46,244 nucleotides of DNA, taken from assembly GCA_947623945.1 (NCBI GenBank), contig CANQHU010000011.1, forward strand, positions 1-46,244, given 5' to 3'. The stretch comes from an uncultured Clostridia bacterium (GTDB lineage Bacteria > Bacillota > Clostridia > TANB77 > CAG-508). The position numbers were made by a program, and so were the translations under genes. The notes under the pieces were generated by a model. The model was not told the DNA's origin, did no database searches, and saw only the letters and a list, made by a program, of their open reading frames with translations. Of the stretch, positions 10,186 to 20,052 are shown one piece after another; the first letter of the stretch is position 1, and the number at the start of each line of letters is the position of its first letter.

Positions 10186-10299
10186 GGTGTTTTTTGGGAC
10201 GGGGCAAAAAAACACCTATTGGAAAAAATAACTATTCGTAGAGAAGTTTAATTAATAAAAAATAGAAAGGTGTTTTTTTGCCCCGTCCCAAAAAACACC
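10186..10299. repeat. Inverted-repeat element, copy 1
   Basis: Two 31-nt arms (10186-10216 and 10269-10299) are reverse complements apart from one base. Each arm is itself a hairpin: GGTGTTTTTT and AAAAAACACC flank a GC-rich loop, GGGACGGGGC on the left and GCCCCGTCCC on the right, so the two loops are complementary. The 52-nt middle is AT-rich and unlike that of copy 2. The element fills the space between the ruvB stop and the next ribosome site. Confidence 0.85.
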
Positions 10300-10311
10300 A
10301 AGGAGAAAAAA

Positions 10312-11863
10312 ATGAAAGCAAATCCAAAAGAAACTATATTTTTAGTATGTTTAATTTTATTATTTTTAGTAGGAATGTTAGTTAGAGTAGTTGGAATAGC
10401 AGATATGCCAAATGCTTTAAATTGTGATGAAGCATCATCTGGATATGAAGCATTTTCTATTTTAAATTATGGAATAGATAGAACAGGAAATAAATTTCCC
10501 GTATTTTTGGAATCTTGGGGAGGAGGTCAAAATGCATTACTTTCTTACTTTATGATACCATTTATAGCAATATTAGGGTTAAATACATTGTCAATTAGAC
10601 TTCCTATGGCAATTTTAGGTTGTATATCATTAGTAATTTTATATATGCTATTAAAAAGAATAGCAAATAAAAAGATTGCAATTATAGGTTTAGCATTTTT
10701 TGCAATATGTCCATGGCATATTATGAAAAGCAGATGGGGATTAGAGTCTAATTTATTTCCAGATTTAATGTTAATTGCAATTTATTTACTGATCGTAGGA
10801 TTAGAAAAAAATAATAAAATTCTTTATTACTTATCATTTGTAATAGCCGGGCTAACTGCATATTCTTATCGGAACATCATATTATTTTTTACCCGTATTT
10901 TTAATACCATTGGTAATTGTACTAGTAAAAAAAGAAAAAATAACAATAAAACAAGCCATTATTTCTATTGCAATTGTAGGAATAGTATCTTTGCCAATTA
11001 TATTATATGTAGTAATTAATACTCTTGGATTAGAACAAATAAACTTACCATTTTTAACAATACCAAAATTAGATGTAAATAGATATGCAAAAATAACGTC
11101 TATCTTTTCAGATGAATTTTTTACAACTAGTATAAAAAATTTTACAGACAGTATAAGAATTTTAGTAAGACAAAATGATTACCTTCCTTGGAATAATATT
11201 CAACCATTTGGAACAATATATTTGTTTTCTACAGTTTTTACTATAATAGGATTAGTAAATTCATTTAAAAAGAATAAATGGTTGGAAATAAAGTATAATT
11301 ATATATTTAATATATGGTTTATTGTATCAATTATTTTAACCTTTATTTGTGAGCCAAATATAAATCGATTAAATATTATAATGATACCAATTATTTATTA
11401 TACAATAATTGGAATTTGCATAACTATAAAAAATAGAAAAATTGTGGCAATTGGAATAGGAATTTTATATTTTGTATCTTTTGGATTTTTCCTACCAAAA
11501 TATTTTAGTGAAAACTGTGATGAATATGGTACATTTGAAGGAAAATTAGAAGAAGTAATAAGCTATGTTGACAAAATAGAAGGAAAGAAAATACATATTA
11601 CAGATAAAATACAATCCAACTATATTCATGTATTATTTTATACACAATATGATACAAATAAATTTGTGGAAACTGTGGATTATGAAGATCCAAAAGTAGA
11701 ATTCAAGAAAGTAAATTCTTTTGGAAAATATTATTTTGATGATATAAAAGAATTAAATACACAGGAAAACAATGTATATGTAATCAAAAAAGAAGAAAAA
11801 GATAAATTTAATTTAGACAATTTCAAAATAACTGAGTTTGAAAAATACATAGTAATAGAATAA
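10312..11863 (+). CDS. GT-C (GT39/ArnT-like) membrane glycosyltransferase, one +1 CGG shift
   Basis: 516 aa when read as 10312-10869 then 10871-11863. Polytopic membrane protein of the PMT/ArnT type, expected to use a lipid-linked sugar donor outside the membrane. The first extracytoplasmic loop has the acidic DEASSGYEAFSI motif, followed by many hydrophobic helices and a soluble C-terminal domain. The break is at CGG 10870-10872 (TAT CGG A); the +1 frame continues as YGTSYYFLPVF with no loss of sequence. The start ATG 10312 follows AAGGAG; an upstream in-frame ATG lies inside the repeat element and would add repeat-derived residues. Specific substrate unknown. Confidence 0.75.
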
Positions 11864-11886
11864 AATCATAATACTAGGAGGAAAAC

Positions 11887-12930
11887 ATGAAATTATTGTT
11901 ACATACTTGTTGTGCACCATGTAGTGTATATTGTATAGATTCTTTAAGAAAAGAAAATATAGAACCAACTGTATATTGGTTTAACCCAAATATTCACCCA
12001 TATACAGAATATAAAGCAAGAAGAGATTGCTTAAAAGAATATACAAAAAGTATAGGAGTAGAGGCAATTTTTGAAGAAAATTATGGATTAAAGGATTTTT
12101 GTAAAAATGTTATTGGAGATTTGGACAATAGATGCCAAAATTATTGCTACCCAGTACGTTTGGAGCAAACTGCCAAATATGCTAAAGAAAATGGATTTGA
12201 TACTTTTTCTACAACTTTGTTAGTTAGTCCATATCAAAAACATGATTTACTTATTAAAGTAGCAGAGCAAATGGCTAAAAAATATGATATAGACTTTTTA
12301 TATAGAGATTTTAGGGTTGGTTTTCGTGAGGGACAAAATAAAGCAAGAGAACTTGGGTTGTATATGCAAAAATATTGTGGATGTGTTTTTTCGGAACAAC
12401 AAATATTTTTAGCCCACACAAATACAAAACCAAATCTACCAGAGGGATTCGAGTTTTTACCAGTTAAAAGAAATATTATAATCAGTAAAGAAAAAAATGA
12501 CAAAAAGCAATATATAAATTTATTGCTTGAAGCAGATCCAAGTGAAAAGATTATACAGGAATATTTAAAAGACGGAGATTTATTCGTTTTAAGATATAAA
12601 GATGATGTAGTGTGTATAGCAGTGGTAACAAAATTAGATAATGATACAGTAGAATTAAAAAATATAGTAACAAAAGAAGAATTTAGAGGAGAAGGATATG
12701 CAAAAAAAATGATAAAATATCTAGCTGATAATTATAAGCAAAGATATAAAAAGATGTTAGTTGGAACAACAGAAAATAATATACCATTCTATGTAAAACA
12801 GGGATTTGATAAATATGAAAAGACAATAAAAAATTTCTTTGTAGATAACTATGATGAAGAAATATGGGATGGAGATTTAAAGTGTATTGATTTAATATAT
12901 TATTCAAAAAATTTAACAGATAAAAATTAA
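11887..12930 (+). CDS. queH: Epoxyqueuosine reductase QueH fused to a GNAT acetyltransferase
   Basis: 347 aa. Residues 1 to about 185 match QueH, which reduces epoxyqueuosine to queuosine in tRNA: HTCCAPCS with the paired cysteines at 8-9, FNPNIHPYTEY, the CQNYCYPVRL cysteines and YCGCVFSEQQIF. Residues from about 200 to the end look like a GNAT domain with the acetyl-CoA loop EEFRGEGYAKKMIKYL and a late NIPFYVKQGFDKYEK. QueH is usually about 180-250 aa, so the second domain is an addition. What the GNAT part modifies cannot be read from the sequence. The gene stands alone; start ATG follows AGGAGG. Confidence 0.83.
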   Translation: MKLLLHTCCAPCSVYCIDSLRKENIEPTVYWFNPNIHPYTEYKARRDCLKEYTKSIGVEAIFEENYGLKDFCKNVIGDLDNRCQNYCYPVRLEQTAKYAKENGFDTFSTTLLVSPYQKHDLLIKVAEQMAKKYDIDFLYRDFRVGFREGQNKARELGLYMQKYCGCVFSEQQIFLAHTNTKPNLPEGFEFLPVKRNIIISKEKNDKKQYINLLLEADPSEKIIQEYLKDGDLFVLRYKDDVVCIAVVTKLDNDTVELKNIVTKEEFRGEGYAKKMIKYLADNYKQRYKKMLVGTTENNIPFYVKQGFDKYEKTIKNFFVDNYDEEIWDGDLKCIDLIYYSKNLTDKN

Positions 12931-12970
12931 TAGTAATATAAAATCATAGATAAATTAGAAGGGAGAAAAT

Positions 12971-14488
12971 ATGATAGATATTGTAGAGAATATCATAAAT
13001 CAAGGTGAAAAGATAAACACAGAGTTTAAAGAAGCAACACAGAAATTACCAAAAAATCTTTTTGAAACAGTATGTGCATTTTTAAATCGTTTTGGTGGAA
13101 ATATAATATTAGGAGTGAACGATAAAAAAGATATTGTTGGTGTAGATAAAAATTATGTATTGCAGATGAAAAAAGATTTTACTAATTTATGTAATAATCC
13201 TCAAAAAATATCCCCAACAATCTATTTGAAAATAACTGACTATGAAATAGATGGAAAAATAGTTTTGCATATAAATATTCCTGATTCACCAGAAGTCCAT
13301 AGAACCGCTGGAAGAATATATGATAGAAATGAAGATGGAGATTTTGATATTACGGATAATAGTAATCTAGTCCTAGATATGTATATAAGAAAAAAGGAAG
13401 TACATATTGAAGATAAAATTTTTCCATATGCTACAATGCAAAATTTAAGAGAAGATTTATTTGAAAAGGCAAAAAAATGGGCAATTCTAAAAAATGAAAA
13501 TCATCCTTGGAAAAATATGACAAATGAGCAAATTATAAAAAGTTCAGGACTATATAGAGAAGATGTAATGACGAAAGAAAAAGGATTAACACTTGCAGCA
13601 ATTTTATTGTTTGGAAAGGATGAAATAATTATGTCATATTTATCACATTTTAAAACAGATGCAATATACAGAAATGAAAACATGGATAGATATGATGATA
13701 GAGATGTAATTATTACAAATTTAATAGATAGTTATGAAAGACTAATGCAATTTGTTCAAAAACACACTAACGATAAATTTTATCTTGAAGGCTCACATAG
13801 TATTAGTATTAGAGATAAGATAGCGCGTGAACTATGTTGCAATTTGTTAATTCATAGAGAACTAACAAGTGGTATAACTTCAAGAATGATTATAACAAAA
13901 GACTCTATTTATACTGAGAACCCTAATATACCACGAATGAAAGGATTTATTACAGTAAAAAATTGTATACCATATTCAAAAAATCCAAAAATTGCAAAAA
14001 TATTTAGAGAAATAGGACTTGCAGATGAGTTAGGAAGTGGAGTCAGAAATATAACAAATTATTCTGAAATTTATTCAGGAAGGGAGCCAATATTTGAAGA
14101 AGGAGATATATTTAAAGCAACAGTTCCATTAGTAAAAATATTAAATAAAATGACTGCTGCAGAAGTTAATAATATGACAGTAAGAGAATTAAATGAAGCA
14201 CTAGTTGAAAATAGTAAGGCACAAGATGAGGCACAAGACAAGACACAAGATGAGGCACATAATGAAATTGATAGAAAAATAATTGAGTTTTGTAATAAAG
14301 AAAGAAATATTTTCCAAATTATGGAACATATGGGTTACAAAAATAGAACAAGATTTAGAAGAGATTATATAAGACCATTGGTAGAAAAAGGAATACTAAA
14401 AATGACAATTCCAGATAAGCCAACAAGTAGAAATCAAAAATATATAGCTTTAAAAAATAACAGCAGAAATGATAAAACTTCATACTGA
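12971..14488 (+). CDS. AlbA_2 (Schlafen-type) ATP-binding regulator-like protein
   Basis: 505 aa. The N terminus is an AlbA_2 domain: NTEFKEATQKLP, then FLNRFGGNIILGVNDK and a segment ending in HRTAGRIYDRN. The middle (about 270-390) resembles the RecG-like ATP-binding part of the same family, with REIGLADELGSGVRNI. The C terminus has a short repeated AQDEAQDKTQDEA linker and a winged-helix-like tail. Family members are often called transcriptional regulators or helicase-related and are common next to defence and toxin genes, as here. Exact role unknown. No CGG in frame. Confidence 0.75.
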   Translation: MIDIVENIINQGEKINTEFKEATQKLPKNLFETVCAFLNRFGGNIILGVNDKKDIVGVDKNYVLQMKKDFTNLCNNPQKISPTIYLKITDYEIDGKIVLHINIPDSPEVHRTAGRIYDRNEDGDFDITDNSNLVLDMYIRKKEVHIEDKIFPYATMQNLREDLFEKAKKWAILKNENHPWKNMTNEQIIKSSGLYREDVMTKEKGLTLAAILLFGKDEIIMSYLSHFKTDAIYRNENMDRYDDRDVIITNLIDSYERLMQFVQKHTNDKFYLEGSHSISIRDKIARELCCNLLIHRELTSGITSRMIITKDSIYTENPNIPRMKGFITVKNCIPYSKNPKIAKIFREIGLADELGSGVRNITNYSEIYSGREPIFEEGDIFKATVPLVKILNKMTAAEVNNMTVRELNEALVENSKAQDEAQDKTQDEAHNEIDRKIIEFCNKERNIFQIMEHMGYKNRTRFRRDYIRPLVEKGILKMTIPDKPTSRNQKYIALKNNSRNDKTSY

Positions 14489-14497
14489 AATAGAATT

Positions 14498-14526
14498 CAA
14501 TCGTGTCAACGATATTGACACGATTG
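14498..14526. repeat. Perfect 12-bp inverted repeat
   Basis: CAATCGTGTCAA (14498-14509) and TTGACACGATTG (14515-14526) flank a 5-nt loop. No T run follows, so it is not an ordinary terminator. It may be an operator or mRNA stem just downstream of the AlbA_2 gene. The rest of 14489-14781 has no intact gene: short fragments in changing frames (for example the frame ending in KQIILENSRRR before a stop near 14605) look like remains of older coding sequence. Confidence 0.5.
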
Positions 14527-14781
14527 ATGTTGGAGCAATAAAGACAATGAAATTGTCTCACCATTAGTGAAACAAATTATATTAGAAAATAGTAGAAGAA
14601 GATAGAAATGATAAATAATTTGCGGTCATAATGCTTTTTTTCGGAGGAGAAAAGGTATTTACGACACAAAAACGGATAACTTTACAGTAGAGCAACTTTA
14701 AAAAAAACATAGGAGTAAAAAATTAATTAAAAGGAAGGTAAAAATTGAATAAATTATTATTAGTCATTAAGGAGGAAATAT

Positions 14782-15396
14782 ATGATATTAAAAAATAAGT
14801 TAGGATTAGATAATGAAATAGAACTTGCTAAAGAGGAAGAAAGAATAACAAAATTAAAAGCAATAGAATTATTTGAAACAGGAAAACTAGAAGAATTTGA
14901 AGTTGGAACTTTTCAAGGTTTATCTCAAATACACAAATATTTATTTGAAGATATATATGAATTTGCAGGAAAGATAAGGACAGAAAATATTTCCAAAAAC
15001 AACTTTAGATTTGCATCAGCAATGTATTTGAAAGAAGCATTAAGAAAAATAGATAATATGCCACAATCAAATTTTGATGAAATCGTTGATAAATATATTG
15101 AAATGAATATAGCTCATCCTTTTAGAGAAGGAAACGGAAGAAGTGCAAGAATTTGGCTAGATATGATTTTAAAAAAGGAGCTTGGCAAAGTTGTTGATTG
15201 GAATAAAATAGATAAAGAAGATTATTTATTAGCTATGGAAAGAAGTCCAATTAAAAATACAGAAATAAAGTTTTTGCTAAAAGAGGCATTGACGGAGAAA
15301 ACAAATGATAGAGAAGTTTATATGAAAGGTATTGATGCAAGTTATAGATATGAAGGATATAATGAGTATAAAACAGAAGATTTAAAAAATGATTAG
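14782..15396 (+). CDS. Fic family AMP-transferase with C-terminal inhibitory-type motif
   Basis: 204 aa. Fic enzymes transfer AMP or other nucleotide parts to target hydroxyls. The full active-site motif HPFREGNGR is present (about 112-120), with the fold's [20 protein letters not shown] upstream. Near the end, SYRYEGY fits the (S/T)xxxE(G/N) inhibition motif, which would make it a self-inhibited class III enzyme. It follows an AGGAGG site. No antitoxin gene is adjacent, consistent with inhibition in cis. It lies between an AlbA_2 gene and a restriction system. Confidence 0.85.
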   Translation: MILKNKLGLDNEIELAKEEERITKLKAIELFETGKLEEFEVGTFQGLSQIHKYLFEDIYEFAGKIRTENISKNNFRFASAMYLKEALRKIDNMPQSNFDEIVDKYIEMNIAHPFREGNGRSARIWLDMILKKELGKVVDWNKIDKEDYLLAMERSPIKNTEIKFLLKEALTEKTNDREVYMKGIDASYRYEGYNEYKTEDLKND

Positions 15397-15467
15397 TGTG
15401 GTCTAGATATAGAATTAAAGAGGAAGAAAAATATTTAGTGATTTAAAAGTAAAAAAGGAGAGAAAAA

Positions 15468-17333
15468 ATGAAAGTATTTTTAAATGTTAATGAAGCATCA
15501 GCTGAAGCAGAATATGATGAAAAAACAGGGAGAATAAAAGTTTATAAAGGAGCTAAAATTAATTATCCTAAACGAGGAGGAAATTTAGATAAACATGATG
15601 CAGATGCTCTAAAGATAAGGCAAGATATTATAAAAAATAAACTAGATAAAGATGGATGTCTTATTGAAGATATAGAATTTTCAAGTCCAACTAAAGCTAC
15701 AAAGGTGTTAGTAGGATATTTAGATAGTGGTACTCGTAGATTTGTTGATGAAAAAGGTGTACCAATAAGAGAATTACCTACAAAACAAGGATATTATGCA
15801 ATGAGATATAATATGGATATAAATGATGAAGTTAAAGACTGGAAATCAAAATTTATTGAGGATAAATGTGTATATGCTGGATGGGATATAGGAGACTTAA
15901 GAAAATATGAAGATATAAATCAACTAAAAGATAAAGCAGGAACGGCTAAAAGATTAAAGATGATAAAATTATTTAGAAATCTAAAAAAAGGAGATTATAT
16001 TTTATTACAAACATCTTTTATGAAAAGTGGAAAAGATAGCAAAAATATAACAAGGATATATGCAATAGGAAAAATAGAAAAAGACTTTGAAGAAGAAGGT
16101 GGTTACGAGTATATTGAAGGAATAGGACATAAAAGACCAGTTGAATGGCTAAAAGTATGGGAAAAAGGCAAAGAATTTGAAGATGGTAGTCTTCAAGACA
16201 CAATAACAGATTTAAATACGAAAAATAGGAAAAAGTACATAGATTATATAAATAAAGAATTAGGCAATGAGGAAGAAGACATCATAGAAAAAAACAAAAA
16301 AGAATATGTCAATTTAAAATATTATAATGACTATTTATATTATGGAGCTCCTGGATGTGGGAAAAGTTATGAGGTAAAGAAAATAGTAGAAAATGAAAAA
16401 ATTTTTGATGGTGGATATGAGAGAGTATTATTTTACCCAGAATATACTTACTCAGATTTTATAGGACAGATATTACCAGAAGTTGATAAAGAAAATAAAT
16501 CTATATGTTTGTCATTTAAAGCAGGTCCATTTACAAGGATATTAGCAAAAGCATATAAAAATAAAGATAAAAAATATTGTTTAGTTATAGAAGAAATCAA
16601 TAGAGGTAATGCGGCAGCAATTTTTGGAGATATATTTCAACTAATGGATAGAAGAGAAAATAGCGAAACAGATGAAGAAGGGTATAGAGAAGGTGATAGT
16701 GAATATAGAATTACAAATTTAGATATCGTTAAATGGATAAAAGAAACAGAAAATATAACAAATAAAGTATTAGATGACGGAAAAATATATTTACCAAATA
16801 ACTTATATATATATGCTACAATGAATACAAGTGACCAAAATGTTTTTATTTTGGATACAGCATTTAAAAGAAGATGGAATATGAAGTATGTTGAAATAAA
16901 TTTTGAAAATAATGATGAATATAACTTTGATACTTTAAGAATACCAATTAGAAATAGCAACATATTATGGAAGGAATTTGTTGAAAAAATTAATGAGTAT
17001 ATTCCTGATATAAATAATGGTTTAAACGGAGATGATAAATTAATCGGGCCTTATTTTGTATCTAAAAAGTTGCTAGTTGAAGAAGACGATACAAGTGAAG
17101 ATATAGAGAATAAGATAGATAAATTTGCACAGAAAATTTTTATGTATTTATGGAATGATGTAGTAAAGACAGATAGACATACTTTATTTAGAAAAGATAT
17201 TAAATCTTATAATATGTTAATAAAAAAATATAAAGAGGAAGGTATAAAAATTTTTGAAGATAACATTATAAATTTATTTGAAAATAAAGAGAATGATAAT
17301 AGTGAGGTAGATTATACTAATGAACAAAATTAG
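15468..17333 (+). CDS. McrB-like AAA+ GTPase with N-terminal DUF4357
   Basis: 621 aa. Motor subunit of an McrBC/LlaJI-type restriction system. Order: a DUF4357-like domain (about 30-105, with IEFSSPTKATKVLVG), a PUA/EVE-like candidate DNA-reading domain (about 110-260, with YAGWDIGDLRKYED), then the AAA+ domain with Walker A YYGAPGCGKS (about 291-300), Walker B LVIEEINRGNAAAIFGD (about 368) and the McrB signature YATMNTSDQNVFILDTAFKR (about 449). It overlaps the next gene by 14 nt. No methyltransferase is nearby, which argues for recognition of modified DNA. No CGG in frame. Confidence 0.85.
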   Translation: MKVFLNVNEASAEAEYDEKTGRIKVYKGAKINYPKRGGNLDKHDADALKIRQDIIKNKLDKDGCLIEDIEFSSPTKATKVLVGYLDSGTRRFVDEKGVPIRELPTKQGYYAMRYNMDINDEVKDWKSKFIEDKCVYAGWDIGDLRKYEDINQLKDKAGTAKRLKMIKLFRNLKKGDYILLQTSFMKSGKDSKNITRIYAIGKIEKDFEEEGGYEYIEGIGHKRPVEWLKVWEKGKEFEDGSLQDTITDLNTKNRKKYIDYINKELGNEEEDIIEKNKKEYVNLKYYNDYLYYGAPGCGKSYEVKKIVENEKIFDGGYERVLFYPEYTYSDFIGQILPEVDKENKSICLSFKAGPFTRILAKAYKNKDKKYCLVIEEINRGNAAAIFGDIFQLMDRRENSETDEEGYREGDSEYRITNLDIVKWIKETENITNKVLDDGKIYLPNNLYIYATMNTSDQNVFILDTAFKRRWNMKYVEINFENNDEYNFDTLRIPIRNSNILWKEFVEKINEYIPDINNGLNGDDKLIGPYFVSKKLLVEEDDTSEDIENKIDKFAQKIFMYLWNDVVKTDRHTLFRKDIKSYNMLIKKYKEEGIKIFEDNIINLFENKENDNSEVDYTNEQN

Positions 17334-18615
17334 TGTTAGTAAATATTGTATTTTTCCAAAAATAAGTGATTATTCAAAAATAGATTGTATAGGTTTAAAA
17401 ATAGATGAAAATAAAAAAGGCTTTAAAATTATTTTTCCAGTTAATTATTTTCCAGAAAACTATTTTGAAAATAACGAAATAAAAATTAGTGAAGATGAAT
17501 TAAAAGAAAACATAAAAAATTTGCTATTGGCAATATATAAGTCAAATTTATCACAAATATATGATGACAAAAGCAGAAAATATGATACATGTCCAATAGA
17601 TTCAATTTTTTGGATAATAAGAAATTATATTGAAAATGGATATTATAGAGAAGTAGAAAGTGTTTATAAAAAAGAAAGTAAAGGAAAGATAGATTGGAAG
17701 AAAACTATAAAAAATAATAATTTTTTAATAGATAATAATTTTAATCTTCTTTACCCAAAATTTATAACTAAACATTTTAAATACAATGAATCAAGTTTAA
17801 TTACACTAGTACATAAGTATTGTGTATATATTGCAAGTGATTTATTTGGGTTTATATATAATTTAGATCCTAAAACATTAGAAAGACCTGAAATAGATGA
17901 AGAAACAGCTAGTAAAGAATTTTTATTAAACATGTTAATGGAAGAATATACGAAATCCTTTTTAGATTCTAAAAAGGAATTATTGTTGAATATGATAAAA
18001 ATATTGGAATGGAAAACTTATGGAAAATCAGGCTTCGATATGTTTAGTATAACAGAAAGTAAATTTGAAGTTACATTTGAAAATTTAGTTGATGAAAATT
18101 TTGGAAATATTAATGACCTAAAACCATATTATCCTATTGGAATATGGAATATTAATGGAATAAAAACCAAATCATCTTGTCTTAGAGAAGATTCAATTTA
18201 TGATTTTAGTAAAAATAATATATCAAATAAAAAAATATTTATAATAGATGCAAAATATTATGTATATGCTTCAGAAAATTCACAAAAAGGTTTACCAGAT
18301 ACATCATCAATAGCAAAGCAAATTATTTACGGAGAATCAGTTAGTAAGAAAAAAGAAAATTATGAAGTTTATAATATTTTTATTATTCCTTTTTGCAGTC
18401 AAGATACAGAAAAAATCAAATATGTTGGATATGCTTATGGAGATTGGAGAGACAATGATAAAACATATGATAAAATATATACGTTTAAAGTGAATTTACG
18501 AAGTTTAATAAATGGCAAAATAAAAAAAGAAGCTAGTATAAATTATATATCAAATAAAATTGCAGAGGAAGAAAGATATCAAAAAAATTATATAGGTGAA
18601 AAAAATGGAATTTAG
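17320..18615 (+). CDS. LlaJI/McrC-like restriction nuclease subunit
   Basis: 431 aa. Partner of the McrB-like motor; the pair resembles LlaJI R1/R2. The C-terminal half carries a PD-(D/E)xK-like core, with KKIFIIDAKYYVYA (about 307) as the D-x-K strand, preceded by acidic residues and followed by GLPDTSSIAKQIIYGE, which fits the McrC/LlaJI fold. The N-terminal half is divergent and may contact DNA or McrB. It starts inside the end of the motor gene and overlaps the next gene, so the three are probably co-translated. Confidence 0.72.
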   Translation: MNKISVSKYCIFPKISDYSKIDCIGLKIDENKKGFKIIFPVNYFPENYFENNEIKISEDELKENIKNLLLAIYKSNLSQIYDDKSRKYDTCPIDSIFWIIRNYIENGYYREVESVYKKESKGKIDWKKTIKNNNFLIDNNFNLLYPKFITKHFKYNESSLITLVHKYCVYIASDLFGFIYNLDPKTLERPEIDEETASKEFLLNMLMEEYTKSFLDSKKELLLNMIKILEWKTYGKSGFDMFSITESKFEVTFENLVDENFGNINDLKPYYPIGIWNINGIKTKSSCLREDSIYDFSKNNISNKKIFIIDAKYYVYASENSQKGLPDTSSIAKQIIYGESVSKKKENYEVYNIFIIPFCSQDTEKIKYVGYAYGDWRDNDKTYDKIYTFKVNLRSLINGKIKKEASINYISNKIAEEERYQKNYIGEKNGI

Positions 18616-19738
18616 TGAAGTAAAAAAATATATAGATACAATTAAAGATACAAGTAACTTCAAAGAATTAGAAGAATTTACAAGGATGTCAAGAATTGAT
18701 GCATATAAGGATATGTACGAAAACATTGAACATTACGTAAAAGTATATCATGCAAAACATGATTATGAAAAGCCTTATAGAGAAGGAAATGAATATTTTG
18801 AGCCAGACTATGAATACTTTGTAAAATTTTTACACGATTATATGAATAATGAGCCAATGAAAATGCCAATAAGGGATGATGGTTACATTGACTTATCTAA
18901 TAGTTTATATTTAGTTCAGCCAGGGATATTTTCTGAAAATACTGGAAATTTTTTAGATCATTATATAATAATGACAGATGGAAGTGTATATATTTCAAAA
19001 TTGCCACTATATTATAGAGGAAATTCAGGAGTAACAGACAAATATAGTTTATATAGTTCATTAATCGCATCATACATAGCAAAAAACTTAGAAGTAGAGT
19101 GTGCAGATATTGCTTTAGCTAAAAAAGAAAGCTCATACAGAATAATAAGTAAAAGTTTTTTAAAAGAAAATGAAGAAATTGTAACATATACAGAAGATAT
19201 GGAACAAATTTCAGAATACTTAGAACAAATGGATGAAGCACTAAGACTTAGACAATTTGATGAAAGTGAAATAGAAAAAGCAAAATTTGAATTTATAAAA
19301 CAAGAATTTATAGCAAAATTAATTGGTTTAAAAGATCAAACGGCAGATAACTCACCATTAATTGTAAATACAGATGATGAAGGAAACAGGCATGTAAGAA
19401 TGGCACCTATGTTTGACTTAGATTATAGTTTTCAAATTGCAAGCAAATTTAATTTTATGACAGTAAGAAAATGTGATAATGGAAAAGATGATATAGCATC
19501 TTTAATAGAACAATATAAAGATTATCCGGGATTTAAAGAATTTGCTAAAAAAAGTCTAGAAACCTTAGATATGTCAAAGATATTTAAACAAATATATGAA
19601 AAAACAGGTTTAAAAGAGTTTAGCGAAAGTAATAATGATGAAAAAATGAAGCAATTTTCAGAGTTTGTAACAAAAAATCTACAAATAGCAAAAGAAACTT
19701 ATGCTAAAGTATTTAAAGAAGAAAGAGATGATAGATAG
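18605..19738 (+). CDS. HipA-like kinase-fold protein (HipT-type)
   Basis: About 377 aa from ATG 18605; an in-frame GTG at 18596 lies inside the AGGTG ribosome site and is less likely. The C-terminal half has HipA-like catalytic elements: KQEFIAKLIGLKDQTADNSP (catalytic Asp and Asn) followed by VRMAPMFDLDYSF (metal-binding Asp). The N-terminal 100 residues do not look like the HipA N-subdomain, which appears instead as the separate next gene. HipA-family kinases phosphorylate aminoacyl-tRNA synthetases or other targets and act as toxins. Overlaps the LlaJI-like gene, so it is part of the same operon. Confident on the fold, less on function. Confidence 0.6.
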   Translation: MEFSEVKKYIDTIKDTSNFKELEEFTRMSRIDAYKDMYENIEHYVKVYHAKHDYEKPYREGNEYFEPDYEYFVKFLHDYMNNEPMKMPIRDDGYIDLSNSLYLVQPGIFSENTGNFLDHYIIMTDGSVYISKLPLYYRGNSGVTDKYSLYSSLIASYIAKNLEVECADIALAKKESSYRIISKSFLKENEEIVTYTEDMEQISEYLEQMDEALRLRQFDESEIEKAKFEFIKQEFIAKLIGLKDQTADNSPLIVNTDDEGNRHVRMAPMFDLDYSFQIASKFNFMTVRKCDNGKDDIASLIEQYKDYPGFKEFAKKSLETLDMSKIFKQIYEKTGLKEFSESNNDEKMKQFSEFVTKNLQIAKETYAKVFKEERDDR

Positions 19739-20052
19739 TGATATTAAATTTATATTGGAAAGATAAAGAAAAAAAAGAATACATGCTAGGAAAACTCTAT
19801 AAAGAAGAAGGAAAATATCATTTTGAAATAAATGAAGAAGAACTAAAAAAAGCGACTCATAAAGGATGCTTTGGAATAGGAGAATTAAATCTTTTATATA
19901 AGCATCATGTAAGTGATAAATTATTTGCATTTTTTAAAAGAAGAATACCCGATAGCGAAGGCTATGATGAAATGGAAATATTAGAAAAAACAAACGGAAT
20001 TCTATATACAGATAGATATTATTTAAAAAAAGCATCTTCTATTCAGGAATAA
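19738..20052 (+). CDS. Small HipS-like (HipA N-subdomain-like) protein
   Basis: 104 aa. Start GTG 19738 overlaps the last base of the upstream stop codon (TAG 19736-19738). The sequence (LGKLYKEEGKYHFEI, FGIGELNL, LFAFFKRRIPDSEGYDE) resembles the N-subdomain 1 that is part of HipA and is encoded separately as HipS in HipBST modules, where it acts as antitoxin. Here it lies after the kinase gene, not before it, and no HipB-like repressor is seen. Its last 14 nt overlap the end of the convergent minus-strand gene. Confidence 0.45.
   Translation: MILNLYWKDKEKKEYMLGKLYKEEGKYHFEINEEELKKATHKGCFGIGELNLLYKHHVSDKLFAFFKRRIPDSEGYDEMEILEKTNGILYTDRYYLKKASSIQE

Noticed and set aside
10270..10311. N-terminal extension of the GT-C gene starting in the repeat
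   Set aside because: It would be encoded by the inverted repeat; the ATG at 10312 has its own ribosome site. The same applies to 24226-24315 before the transglycosylase.
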